Source of the DNA: Anaerolineae bacterium
GTDB taxonomy: Bacteria > Chloroflexota > Anaerolineae > Aggregatilineales > Phototrophicaceae
Direction: 5' to 3'
Assembly (NCBI GenBank): GCA_025454715.1
Contig: JALONY010000050.1
Location: 1-9,965 of the forward strand
DNA length: 9,965 bases
Every line of letters begins with the position of its first letter. The stretch's first letter is position 1. Position numbers and translations under genes: made by a program. Positions 1-7,446 of the stretch are shown in pieces. Under the pieces are notes generated by a model. That model was not told where the DNA came from and ran no database searches. It worked only from the letters and a program-made list of their open reading frames with translations.

Positions 1-1
1 A

Positions 2-685
2 GATGCCGAGTTCCCCGCGCTGGTCTTAATCGTCAGCGGCGGGCACACCGAGCTGTTGCTGATGCGCGACCACGGCCATTACGAGCGGCTGGGCGGCACG
101 TTGGACGACGCGGCGGGCGAGGCGTTCGACAAGGTCGGGCGGGTGCTGGGCTTGCCGTTCCCGGGCGGCCCCAACATCCAAAAAGCGGCGCAAGGGGCCA
201 ACGCCGAGGCTTTCCAGTTCCCGCGTGGCAAGCGCGACTCGTCGTATGACTTCAGCTTTAGCGGCCTAAAGACGGCGGTGCTGCGCGCCGTGACGGTGCC
301 TGCGGTCAAGGGTAAGCCCGACGCGCCGGTCAGCGAGAAAAACGTGGTCTTGCGCAGTGGCCTGAACGTCGGTGACGCGGCGGCCAGCTTCCAAGAGGCG
401 TTGGTCGATATTTTGGTCGAGAAGACGGCGCGAGCCGCCGCCGAGCACGGCGTGCGTGAGATTTTGCTCAGCGGGGGGGTGAGCGCCAACGCCCGCCTGC
501 GCGACGAGATGAAGCGGCGGGCGGGCTTGCCGGTGCGCTACCCTCCGCTGAACCTGTGCACCGATAACGCCGCCATGATTGCGTCCGCGGGCTATTTTCG
601 CTATATGGCGGGGCAACGCGACGACATCGGCTTCGATGTGTTGCCCAATTGGCCGCTGACCCGTGGGACTTATGGGGGAGGGTGA
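2..685 (+). CDS. tsaD: tRNA N6-threonylcarbamoyladenosine synthase subunit TsaD, 3' part (partial)
   Basis: TsaD transfers the threonylcarbamoyl group from threonylcarbamoyl-AMP to A37 of ANN-decoding tRNAs, acting in the cytoplasm with TsaB and TsaE. The reading frame is open from base 2, so the gene begins upstream and about 227 residues are visible. The visible residues carry the family hallmarks in order: VSGGHTEL near the left edge, GGTLDDAAGEAFDKVGR, FPGGP, DFSFSGLKTAV, LSGGVSANARLR and LCTDNAAMIA. The Asp in the last motif is a known metal ligand of the family. The N-terminal HxxxH metal motif must lie upstream of the window. An insert of about 20 residues after SGLKTAV (VTVPAVKGKPDAPVSEKN) is seen in some family members. 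The frame ends in a G-rich run at the TGA. The next gene starts 53 bp later behind its own promoter, so tsaD is probably a separate unit. Confidence 0.96.
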   Translation, partial: DAEFPALVLIVSGGHTELLLMRDHGHYERLGGTLDDAAGEAFDKVGRVLGLPFPGGPNIQKAAQGANAEAFQFPRGKRDSSYDFSFSGLKTAVLRAVTVPAVKGKPDAPVSEKNVVLRSGLNVGDAAASFQEALVDILVEKTARAAAEHGVREILLSGGVSANARLRDEMKRRAGLPVRYPPLNLCTDNAAMIASAGYFRYMAGQRDDIGFDVLPNWPLTRGTYGGG

Positions 686-722
686 GCAAGGTTGGCAAGT
701 TGTTTCGCAGGTGGGCGGGGTG

Positions 723-731
723 TGCTATAGT
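723..731 (+). promoter_or_regulatory. Extended -10 promoter element, probably giving a leaderless mRNA
   Basis: TGCTATAGT matches the extended -10 pattern TGnTATAAT with one mismatch in the hexamer. It lies in the only non-coding gap between tsaD and the downstream gene run. The hexamer ends 7 bases before the ATG at 739, so transcription would start at or within a base or two of that ATG. No Shine-Dalgarno sequence precedes the ATG, which fits leaderless translation. Only a poor -35 candidate (TTGTTT at 700-705, 20 bp spacer) is visible, which is common with an extended -10. This is read from sequence alone; no transcript start is known. Confidence 0.6.
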
Positions 732-738
732 ATCGGCT

Positions 739-978
739 ATGGATGAGCAGCAGTTGGACGCATGGGTGCAGCGGGTGCGGGGGCGTGGCTGGGCCAAGAC
801 GGTTTGTGCGCTGTTAGACGCGCTGGAGCCGTTGGCACCCGTGGCCGCGCAGCTCTTGCATGTCGGGCAACCGGTCAGCCGCTGGGTCGTGCGGGATTTT
901 CCGGCCACGGCCTTGGCCGATGCACTGGAGACGCCAGAGGGCGTCGAGCGATTGCGCGCACGATTACGAGAAGACTGA
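739..978 (+). CDS. Small protein of unknown function (79 aa), first gene of the operon
   Basis: I do not recognise a named family. The product is a soluble-looking, mostly helical 79-residue protein. It begins MDEQQLDAWVQRVRGRGW, continues through a hydrophobic helix (VCALLDALEPLAPVAAQLLHVGQPV), and ends in a charged helix (TPEGVERLRARLRED). The central segment could be a short membrane-associated helix, but it contains two prolines and is not a clear transmembrane span. The ATG at 739 is preferred because an extended -10 element ends 7 bases upstream. Upstream in-frame starts at 649 would overlap tsaD and cross the promoter. The next gene starts 23 bp after the stop, so it is probably co-transcribed with the membrane-protein genes. 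I have an impression of similar small proteins beside such genes in Chloroflexota, which a search would have to confirm. Confidence 0.75.
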   Translation: MDEQQLDAWVQRVRGRGWAKTVCALLDALEPLAPVAAQLLHVGQPVSRWVVRDFPATALADALETPEGVERLRARLRED

Positions 979-1001
979 GCGCGGCACACGTAGGGGGGCA
1001 C

Positions 1002-1705
1002 TTGAACACACAGGTTTTGACCATATTGGTGTTGTTGGCGGGGTTCGCCGTCACGGTGGTGGTGACGCAATTCGTCCGCCGCCGCCCCGATGTGTTCGTA
1101 TTGCGCGGACAAGCGGCCTATGACGGCCTGCCGACGCTGGCCGCGCACGGTGTCGAGACGGGGCAACCCTTGTTGATTTCGGTCGGCAATGTCGGGCTGG
1201 GGGGCGACTCTAGCGTGTTGGCCTTGGCGGTTGCCGAACTGGCCTATCAGGTGGCGGCGCGCTCGGCCTATGGCGACCGGACGGCGATTGTGACCACCTC
1301 GAACCCGACCGCGCTGCCCCTGCTTCAAGACACCGTGCGGCGGGTGGCCAAGCGGGTCGGGCGCAAGCGTGAGTTTACCGATGCGCGGCGCTACAAACGC
1401 AAGAAGATACCAGCGCGCAGGTGCTGGTCGGGCGGTTCGGCCCCGAGCTGGCGTTGGCTGCCGAGGCCACCGTGCGGCGCGGCCACGCGGTGCTGGCCGC
1501 CAGCGACCGGCTGGACGGGCAAGCGGCGGCGTATGCGTTCAGCCGTGCCCCGCTCATCGGCGAGGAATTGTTTCAGGCGTCGGCCTATTTGGGCGACAGC
1601 GCGGCGCGCAAAGGCGAGACGGTCGCGCTCGACCTGTTGCGGATTGGCTTGGTCGTGGTCATCGCGCTGGTCGCGGCGGCTCGCGTCATCAACGGGGGAG
1701 GGTGA
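1002..1705 (+). CDS. DUF6754-like membrane-anchored protein, frameshifted in this sequence
   Basis: The protein is encoded in two overlapping frames. The first starts at TTG 1002 behind a G-rich ribosome site (992-998) with only a 3-base spacer. It gives an N-terminal transmembrane helix (about residues 4-24), RRRP, then an alpha/beta domain with LLISVGNVGLGGDSS, AIVTTSNPTALPLLQDT and VRRVAKRVG. Homology-like sequence then continues in the -1 frame (QVLVGRFGPELALAAEA, APLIGEELFQASAYLGD) and ends with a second helix (about LLRIGLVVVIALVAA) at TGA 1703-1705. The second frame is open only from 1373, so the shift lies between 1373 and about 1425. Compared with my memory of DUF6754 relatives, the linker there is short, so a deletion not divisible by three is plausible. 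The first frame alone would run to 1724. Arginines after the first helix suggest the domain is cytoplasmic. Function is unknown; the gene is either broken or hit by a sequence error. Confidence 0.7.
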
Positions 1706-1708
1706 GGC

Positions 1709-2362
1709 GTGCGGGTGCGTCTGAGCGCCGTCTTTTTGACGGCCTTAACCATGATTTTCGGCCTGCTGACGTTGGTCAGCTTGGTGGTAGAAGACGGGCT
1801 CGGCCTGTTGTCGCAAGTGGTGGCCACCACCCCGCTCGATGCGCTGGTGGCGTTGTTGTTGCGCTTGGTGGTCATCATCACGGCGGTGGCGGTGCTGGCG
1901 GGCGTGTTCAACCTGATTGCGGTGCACGTCCGGCGGGTGGTGGCGCGGCGCGGCTTGGCGCTGTATAGCGTGGTGATGCTGGCCAGCTTTGGGCTGGTCA
2001 TCTTCTTGAGCGTGCGGCGTCCCAACGAGGTGGCCGAGGCGCGGCTGGCGCTGGAGGGCGTGCAAATCGCGCTGGAGCTGGCGTTTGCCTCGCTGGTGCT
2101 GTTCTCATTGGTCTATGGCGCGGCCACCCTGCTCCAACGCAGGCCGAGCTGGACGAGCGCGTTGTTCGTGCTGACGGTGGTGGTGATGTTGCTGGCGCGG
2201 GTGCTGATGACCGCCGATGCGCCGTGGGCGCCGCTGGTGGCGTGGGTCGAGACCGTGCCGGTGGATGCGGGCACCCGCGCCATGCTGTTGGGTATCGGGC
2301 TGGCCACGCTGGTGGCCGGTATCCGCGTCTTGGTCGGCCAAGACCGCGCCACGCGGGACTAA
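1709..2362 (+). CDS. Six-helix integral membrane protein, unknown function (217 aa)
   Basis: I do not recognise a named family. Six hydrophobic segments are visible, at about residues 7-27, 44-70, 83-102, 115-140, 148-167 and 188-209. Basic loops such as HVRRVVARRG and QRRPS help fix orientation, and the C-terminus is GQDRATRD. There are no obvious catalytic or transport motifs, and the only acidic residues in the membrane region lie at helix ends. The GTG at 1709 is chosen because it follows the previous stop by 3 bases and has the G-rich run ending in GGAGGG (1697-1702) as ribosome site. Tight spacing implies translational coupling with the DUF6754-like gene. Its size and helix count resemble the later gene at 4950-5585, but I cannot show homology by eye. 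Confidence 0.85.
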   Translation: MRVRLSAVFLTALTMIFGLLTLVSLVVEDGLGLLSQVVATTPLDALVALLLRLVVIITAVAVLAGVFNLIAVHVRRVVARRGLALYSVVMLASFGLVIFLSVRRPNEVAEARLALEGVQIALELAFASLVLFSLVYGAATLLQRRPSWTSALFVLTVVVMLLARVLMTADAPWAPLVAWVETVPVDAGTRAMLLGIGLATLVAGIRVLVGQDRATRD

Positions 2363-2374
2363 CGGGAGGGCTCC

Positions 2375-4948
2375 ATGACCGACAACCGCAACCCTAACGA
2401 TTGGCTGAACGACCCGCAAGACGACCCCAATCGTGATGATTTCATGCCCGACTGGAATTTGTTCGACGACGACCCGAGCGTGCCGCCCACCCGCGCCACC
2501 TCGGAAGACCTCGATTTGGATGATTTGTTCGCCGAGCTGTCCAGCTTGGACGCCGAGGGGCGTGACCCCGACTCGCCCGCGGTGGCGACCGATGAGATTC
2601 CGGCGTGGTTGCAAGCCAGCGCCCCGCAAGAGGTCACCCCGCCGCCGCTGACGGATTTCGACGGGTTCGCCGCCCTCGACCTCGATGCGCCCGCTCGGAG
2701 CGCGCCGCCCACCGCCAGCTCGTCCGGCGAGGGCATCCCGCCGTGGCTCGACACCCAAGAAATCGCGATTGCGCCAGTGGGCAACAAGGACGACGTGCCG
2801 CCGTGGTTGGCCGAGGCCGACGAGACCTCGGAGCGGGTGATTGCCGAGAACGACGCGGCTGCCGAGGCGTTCGACACGCGGGGGGATGCCCAGTCGGTCT
2901 TGCCGCCGTGGTTGCAAGACGCCGATGACCTCGGGGCAGAGGAGGCCAACGCCTATGACGCCAGCGTGTTCGACGCGCTGGACTTCGGGGTGGACGAGTC
3001 ATCCCAAGTCTTCAGCGCGCCCGCCGCGCCCGCCCCGTCCAGCGCCCTGCCCGAGTGGATGCAGACCCAGCAAGCGCCCGCCCTCTCGCCCGAGGAAGAG
3101 GCGTTGATGCAGCTTTTGGGCGAGAACTCGTTGCCGGGCGAATCGACCGACCCTTTGCTGGCCGAATTGTTGCAAGGCGAGGGTGGGGCGGCCATGCCCG
3201 ACCTCGATTTGCTGAACGTGCTGGAGCAGGTCGATGACCCGTCACAGGTGCGTACCGGCATGTTGAGCACGCCTGCCGCGCCCGCCGCCGCGGAGGACGA
3301 CATCCCCGATTTCGAGGCCTTGTTCGCGCAGCAGCCGACCTTGGAAGCCGAGCCTGACCCCGACCTCGGCGCGCTGTTCGCCCGTGACGACGTGCGCGAG
3401 GACACGCACGATTTCGATGCGCTGTTCGAGCAACAGGCCGCCGTCGGTGCCGTGCCCGAGGCCGAGCCGCCGGTCGATTTGGCCGCGCTGTTCGACGAGA
3501 CCCGCGACCGCTTCACGGTCGAGCCTGCCGAGGAGACCGCGCCCCCCCCGCCTTATACCTCGTCCTTGATCTCGCCGGAGCCGCCCCGCCGCACCGCGAT
3601 GAGCGCGCCCGCGCCCAAGCCCGCCCCCAGCGACGATTACGACTCGTTCCTCGAGTCGTTGCGCGCCGAGGACTCGGGCGTGTTGCCGCCCCCGCCCGCC
3701 GAGCCGCTGGATTTGTCGAGCTTGCTATCGGACGCGGCCAAGGCCGAAGACCCGACCGCACCCCGCTCCGATGCGCCCCCGTTGCCCGAATTTTTGCGCG
3801 ATGTGTCGGTCAGCGACGCCTCGGCGGCGGCGCTGTTGCGCGGCCAGCAAGACGTGCCGCTGGAAGACCTGCCCGAAGAACTGCGCTTCTTGCGCGATGA
3901 GCTGGCGGCGGTGACTCCTGCGGCGGCTGTTGCGGTGGTGCCTGCTTTGGTGCAGCCGCCCGCCCAATCCGCCGCGCCGCGCACGGTGGTCGGCCTGACC
4001 GACGCCCAACGCCGTAGCGCCGACGTGTTGCGCGGGCTGTCGGTGGTCAACGGCCTGAGCGGTGACGAGGCGCGCACGCGAGGCCAAGCCACCACCCAAC
4101 GCCGCCAGCGCGGCCTGTTGCGCCTGAACATCGGGCGGGTGCTGGTGGCGGTGTTGTTGATTGCGGCGGTGGTCGCGCCCCGCTGGGTCGATGTGGCCGG
4201 CCTTGGGCTGGGCACGCCGCCGCCTGCCGCGTTCGCGCCTGACAGCGCGGGCGGTTTGGCCTATGACCTCATCGACGCCGCGCCGCCCAACACGCTGGTG
4301 CTCATCAGCGTCGATTACAGCGCCGGTGCCATCGGTGAGCTGGACGCGGTGACCGTGCCGTTGTTGCGCCAAGCGTTCGCGCAGCGGCTCAGGCCAGTGC
4401 TGATTGGCAGTGACCCCGTGACGTTGCAACACGTCGGGCGCTTGGCCGACGAGGCCGCGACGTGGCGCCAGCGCAACCGGCATTACGTGGTCGGGCGCTA
4501 TGTGTTGGGCGAGGCGGTCGGGACGCAAGCCTTCATCCAAAACCTGCCGGAGCTGTTGCGTACCGACATCGACGGCCTGCCGACCAACCTGCGCGTGAGC
4601 GGCTTGGACGAGTTCTCGGCCATCGTCGTCCTCACCGACCGCTCGGACAGCGTGCGGGTGTGGGCGGAGCAAGTGTTGCCGCTCACGCGGGTGCCTTTGG
4701 CGTTCGGCCTGACGGTCGGGGCGGAGCCGCTGGCGCGCCCGTACATCGCTGGGGCGGGTGGGCGCGCATGGGTCGGCCTGCGCGATGGCCTGACCTATGC
4801 CGCGCAATTGGACGATGGCGCGCTCATCCCTGCCGACAGCGCGCTGCGCTGGTCTGGCGTGACGCTGGGCGCGGTGGTGGCCGCCATCCTGATTGCGCTG
4901 GGCAGCCTGCTGGGCATCATGCAAATCGTACTGCGGAGGAGGCGCTAA
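2375..4948 (+). CDS. Large acidic repeat protein with a membrane-anchored C-terminal alpha/beta domain (857 aa)
   Basis: No named family is recognised. Residues 1-580 are strongly acidic, Pro/Ala-rich and probably disordered. They carry two sets of short motifs: five PxWL/PxWM boxes (about residues 75-225) and four D-(F/L)-x-ALF boxes (about 312-375). A basic stretch (TQRRQRGLLRLNIGR) precedes a transmembrane helix at about 589-605. A domain of about 220 residues follows, with alternating strands and helices (TLVLISVDYS, LRPVLIGSDPVTLQHVGRLADEA, FSAIVVLTDRSDSVRVWAEQV). A last helix at about 830-852 ends in RRRR. The positive-inside rule puts the acidic region and tail in the cytoplasm and the alpha/beta domain outside. 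The domain loosely resembles that of the DUF6754-like gene at 1002. ATG 2375 has GGGAGG at 2364-2369. The acidic part could be a docking scaffold for the other operon products; that is inference. Confidence 0.85.
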   Translation: MTDNRNPNDWLNDPQDDPNRDDFMPDWNLFDDDPSVPPTRATSEDLDLDDLFAELSSLDAEGRDPDSPAVATDEIPAWLQASAPQEVTPPPLTDFDGFAALDLDAPARSAPPTASSSGEGIPPWLDTQEIAIAPVGNKDDVPPWLAEADETSERVIAENDAAAEAFDTRGDAQSVLPPWLQDADDLGAEEANAYDASVFDALDFGVDESSQVFSAPAAPAPSSALPEWMQTQQAPALSPEEEALMQLLGENSLPGESTDPLLAELLQGEGGAAMPDLDLLNVLEQVDDPSQVRTGMLSTPAAPAAAEDDIPDFEALFAQQPTLEAEPDPDLGALFARDDVREDTHDFDALFEQQAAVGAVPEAEPPVDLAALFDETRDRFTVEPAEETAPPPPYTSSLISPEPPRRTAMSAPAPKPAPSDDYDSFLESLRAEDSGVLPPPPAEPLDLSSLLSDAAKAEDPTAPRSDAPPLPEFLRDVSVSDASAAALLRGQQDVPLEDLPEELRFLRDELAAVTPAAAVAVVPALVQPPAQSAAPRTVVGLTDAQRRSADVLRGLSVVNGLSGDEARTRGQATTQRRQRGLLRLNIGRVLVAVLLIAAVVAPRWVDVAGLGLGTPPPAAFAPDSAGGLAYDLIDAAPPNTLVLISVDYSAGAIGELDAVTVPLLRQAFAQRLRPVLIGSDPVTLQHVGRLADEAATWRQRNRHYVVGRYVLGEAVGTQAFIQNLPELLRTDIDGLPTNLRVSGLDEFSAIVVLTDRSDSVRVWAEQVLPLTRVPLAFGLTVGAEPLARPYIAGAGGRAWVGLRDGLTYAAQLDDGALIPADSALRWSGVTLGAVVAAILIALGSLLGIMQIVLRRRR
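2597..3064 (+). repeat. Five PxWL/M boxes in the acidic region of the 857-aa protein
   Basis: The boxes read IPAWLQA (residue 75), IPPWLDT (121), VPPWLAE (141), LPPWLQD (176) and LPEWMQT (225). Tryptophan is otherwise rare in this acidic, probably disordered segment. Spacing is irregular (46, 20, 35 and 49 residues), so this is a set of conserved short linear motifs and not a folded tandem repeat. They look like binding sites for one partner, used several times. Confidence 0.75.
3308..3499 (+). repeat. Four D-(F/L)-x-ALF boxes in the acidic region of the 857-aa protein
   Basis: The boxes are DFEALFAQQ (residue 312), DLGALFARD (330), DFDALFEQQ (346) and DLAALFDET (368), spaced 16 to 22 residues apart. 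Related forms occur earlier (DLDDLFAEL near residue 50). They form a second set of short acidic/hydrophobic motifs, separate from the PxWL boxes, and could form short amphipathic helices when bound. Confidence 0.7.
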
Positions 4949-4949
4949 A

Positions 4950-5585
4950 GTGCTGCAAGAAATAGGCTTGTGGGCGGGGTTCATCCTCACGCTGATGGTG
5001 TTCAGCTATGTGCTGGGCGACAATGTGTTGTATCGGTTGGCGGTGTACGTGTTCGTCGGGCTGAGCGCGGGGTACGTCGCGGTGGTGACGTACAACAGCG
5101 TGCTGTACCCGTGGCTTCAGAGCACCGTGCTGAGCGGTGAACTACTCCAGATTATCCTCGGGTTCGTCCCGTTGTTCTTGGGCGCGCTGTTGATTTTGAA
5201 AGGGGCGGGGCCGTTCGGGTGGTTGTCGGGCTTGTCGATGGCACTGCTGATTGGCGTCGGGGCGGCGGTGGCGTTGGTCGGGGCGGTGCGGGGCACGCTC
5301 ATCCCGCTGGCGCTGGCACCCGCCCGCCCAGAGCTCAGCCTGCCCAATTTCTTGTTCGGGGTGATTGGGGTGGTGTGCTCGCTGTTCTACTTCATGTACA
5401 TCGCCAACCCGACCCCCAGCGGCAAGCCGCGCCGTAGCTTGCCGGTGGCGGGCATGGCGCTGATTGGCGAGGCGGTCTTGACCATCACGTTGGGGACGTT
5501 GTACGCCTCGGCGGTGCTGACCAGCCTGACCGTGCTGACCGAACGGGTCGGGTTCATCGTGTCGCGTTTGGGCGCAGGGGGCTGA
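4950..5585 (+). CDS. Polytopic membrane protein, unknown function (211 aa)
   Basis: I do not recognise a named family. The product begins MLQEIGLWAGFILTLMVFSYV and has about six hydrophobic segments, at roughly residues 5-25, 28-48, 68-85, 90-112, 130-152 and 163-200; the last is long and may be two helices. A soluble loop (APARPELSLPN) and a basic loop (PTPSGKPRRSLP) separate helices. GTG 4950 is preferred because GGAGGAG at 4935-4941 is a good ribosome site at suitable distance and the previous stop ends one base before it; starts further upstream lie inside the previous gene. The near-overlap implies coupling with the 857-residue protein, and the ATPase gene follows after 4 bases. No transport motif is visible. 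Confidence 0.85.
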   Translation: MLQEIGLWAGFILTLMVFSYVLGDNVLYRLAVYVFVGLSAGYVAVVTYNSVLYPWLQSTVLSGELLQIILGFVPLFLGALLILKGAGPFGWLSGLSMALLIGVGAAVALVGAVRGTLIPLALAPARPELSLPNFLFGVIGVVCSLFYFMYIANPTPSGKPRRSLPVAGMALIGEAVLTITLGTLYASAVLTSLTVLTERVGFIVSRLGAGG

Positions 5586-5589
5586 GCCG

Positions 5590-7440
5590 ATGTCGATTTT
5601 GGCGGTAGATTTCGGCAGCGTCCACACGCGGGCGGTGCTGATTGATCAGGTCAATGGGGTGTTCCAATTGGTCGGGTTTGCGCGCACCCGCACCACCGAC
5701 GGGTTTCCGGCGCAAAATGTCACGGTCGGGATGGCGCGGGCGCTCAACCTGTTGAGCGAGGCGACCGGACGGTCGTTCGCCACCCCCGACGGGCGAGTGA
5801 TTTCGCCGGAACAAGCCGACCGCAGCGGTGCCGATACGGTCGTGGTTACGGCCAGCGGTGGCCGCCCGTTGCGCGCCGTGGTGTTGGGTGCCATGCCCGA
5901 CCTCAGCCTCGCGGCGGCCTTGCGCGCCTTGTCCAATACCTATGTCGAGCTGGTGCAGACGGTGCACCTCGCCGACGGGCGCACCCTCGAGCAACGCCTG
6001 AACACCATCGCGCACGCCAACCCCGACATCGTGTTCATCGTCGGCGGCACCGACGGCGGTGCGACCCGCCCGCTGGAAGGGCTCATCCAAGCGGCGCGCT
6101 TGGCCGTCTCGCTGATGGACAAACGGCGTCGCCCGTTGGTGATTTACGCGGGCAACGCCGCGCTGTCACAATCGGTCATCACGCAGTTCGAGGGCGTGGC
6201 CGAGGTCTTGATTGCGGCCAACATCCGCCCCGACCTCAAGCGTGAGGACATCGAGTCGGCGCGCTCGATGCTGGCGCAAGCCTTCAACCATTACGCCAGC
6301 CAGCGCGCCTATGGCTTTTCGGAGCTGGCGACCCTCAGCCCCAGCGGGGTGATGCCCTCGGCTCGCGGCTACGTGACCATCACGCAGTATTTGGCGCAGG
6401 TCACCAAGCGGCGCGTCATCGCGCTGGATGTGGGCAGTGGGGCGGTCACGCTGGCGTCGGCCTCGCCCAAACACAGTCAGTTCGCCATCCGTGCCGACCT
6501 CGGGCTGGGGCACAACGCCCAGAGCCTACTGAGCGCGGTCGGGGTCGATGCGGTGCGCGGCTGGTTGCCGTTCGAGGCCACCCGCAGCGAAATCCGCAAT
6601 TATGCCGCCAACAAAACGTTGCGTCCGGCGCACATCCCGGCAGATTTGCGCGAGTTGTACATCGAGCACGCCCTGTTGCGGAGCGCGGCCAACCACATGG
6701 CGCGTGAGGCCGGTCTGGGCGGTGCGCCGGAGGCCGAGACGCTCATCCTCGGCGGCGCGGCCATCAACGACACCGGCAGCGCGGGCTATAGCGCCTTGCT
6801 GGGCATCGACGCGCTGGGGATGGCCGGTGTGGTGCGCCTGCTGGCCGACCCGTATGGCCTGACGGCGGCTTTGGGCGCGGTGGCCGCCAGCCGCGCCGAG
6901 GCGGTCGTACAGGTTTTGGACGAGGGCGGCTACGGCGTGTTGGGCACTGCGGTTTGTGTGAGCGGGCGGGTGCGCCCCGACAAGCCCGCCCTCAAGGTCA
7001 AGCTGGAGCAAAAGGGCGCGCCCAAGCGCGAGTGGGTGGTCAACGGCGGGCACATCACCGTCGTGCCGCTGGGCATCGGCGAGAAGGCCAAGCTCAGCAT
7101 CCGCGTGCTGGGCGGCGGCGAGGTCAACGGCAAGCGTAGCCTAAAGGTCGAGGTGGTCGGCGGCACGGTCGGGCTGATTTTGGATGCGCGGGGGCGCCCG
7201 TTGCTGGCTGGCCTGAACACGGCGCAACGTGCCGAGCTGTTGCCGCGCTGGGTGGCCGAGGTCACGGGCGATGAGAAGCGCGAGATTCCGGCGGCGTGGC
7301 TGACCCCGCTGGACGAGCCGGTCTTGATGAGCGAGGGCACCCCGCGCACCGGCAAGGCCAAGCGGCGGGCGGGCAAGCGTGGCAAGCCCGTCGCCCAAGC
7401 GCCGGTCGATGTGTCGCTGGACGATTTGCGGAAGGGCTAG
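5590..7440 (+). CDS. MutL/GlmL-like ASKHA-fold ATPase with C-terminal extension (616 aa)
   Basis: The N-terminus MSILAVDFGSVHTRAVLID carries a phosphate-1 loop of the actin/Hsp70/sugar-kinase fold. IVFIVGGTDGGATRPLEG (about residues 145-162), VIALDVGSGAVTLAS (about 276-290, second phosphate loop) and TLILGGAAIN (about 385-394, adenosine-type motif) follow the pattern of the MutL/GlmL family. GlmL is known as a reactivating partner of B12-dependent glutamate mutase. No mutase subunit is in this window, so that role should not be assumed. From about residue 455 there is an extra, strand-rich region (VCVSGRVRP, HITVVPLGIGEKAKLSI, VGLILDARGRPLLAG) and a basic tail (KAKRRAGKRGK). The total is longer than the roughly 460 residues I recall for clostridial GlmL. 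ATG 5590 lies 4 bases after the previous stop, with AGGGGG upstream. Its neighbours suggest a role in an envelope complex. Confidence 0.87.
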   Translation: MSILAVDFGSVHTRAVLIDQVNGVFQLVGFARTRTTDGFPAQNVTVGMARALNLLSEATGRSFATPDGRVISPEQADRSGADTVVVTASGGRPLRAVVLGAMPDLSLAAALRALSNTYVELVQTVHLADGRTLEQRLNTIAHANPDIVFIVGGTDGGATRPLEGLIQAARLAVSLMDKRRRPLVIYAGNAALSQSVITQFEGVAEVLIAANIRPDLKREDIESARSMLAQAFNHYASQRAYGFSELATLSPSGVMPSARGYVTITQYLAQVTKRRVIALDVGSGAVTLASASPKHSQFAIRADLGLGHNAQSLLSAVGVDAVRGWLPFEATRSEIRNYAANKTLRPAHIPADLRELYIEHALLRSAANHMAREAGLGGAPEAETLILGGAAINDTGSAGYSALLGIDALGMAGVVRLLADPYGLTAALGAVAASRAEAVVQVLDEGGYGVLGTAVCVSGRVRPDKPALKVKLEQKGAPKREWVVNGGHITVVPLGIGEKAKLSIRVLGGGEVNGKRSLKVEVVGGTVGLILDARGRPLLAGLNTAQRAELLPRWVAEVTGDEKREIPAAWLTPLDEPVLMSEGTPRTGKAKRRAGKRGKPVAQAPVDVSLDDLRKG

Positions 7441-7446
7441 GGCTGT

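Noticed and set aside
762..1001. Upstream extension of the DUF6754-like frame to position 762
   Set aside because: It overlaps the 79-residue gene in another frame and its translation is low-complexity; the TTG at 1002 directly precedes the membrane helix and has a G-rich ribosome site.
1385..1425. Programmed -1 frameshifting
   Set aside because: No X-XXY-YYZ slippery heptamer and no clear downstream stem-loop; the linker also appears shortened, so a deletion or sequence error is simpler.
3542..3549. C8 homopolymer as a phase-variation switch
   Set aside because: The run sits in a proline stretch (APPPPY) of a GC-rich gene that stays in frame, so it needs no special explanation; only read-level length variation would change this.
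3725..4990. Long minus-strand open frame (421 codons) opposite the 857-residue gene
   Set aside because: Its translation is rich in Arg, His and Gln with no fold or motif, as expected from the antisense of a GC-rich gene; the plus-strand frame has membrane helices and motifs.
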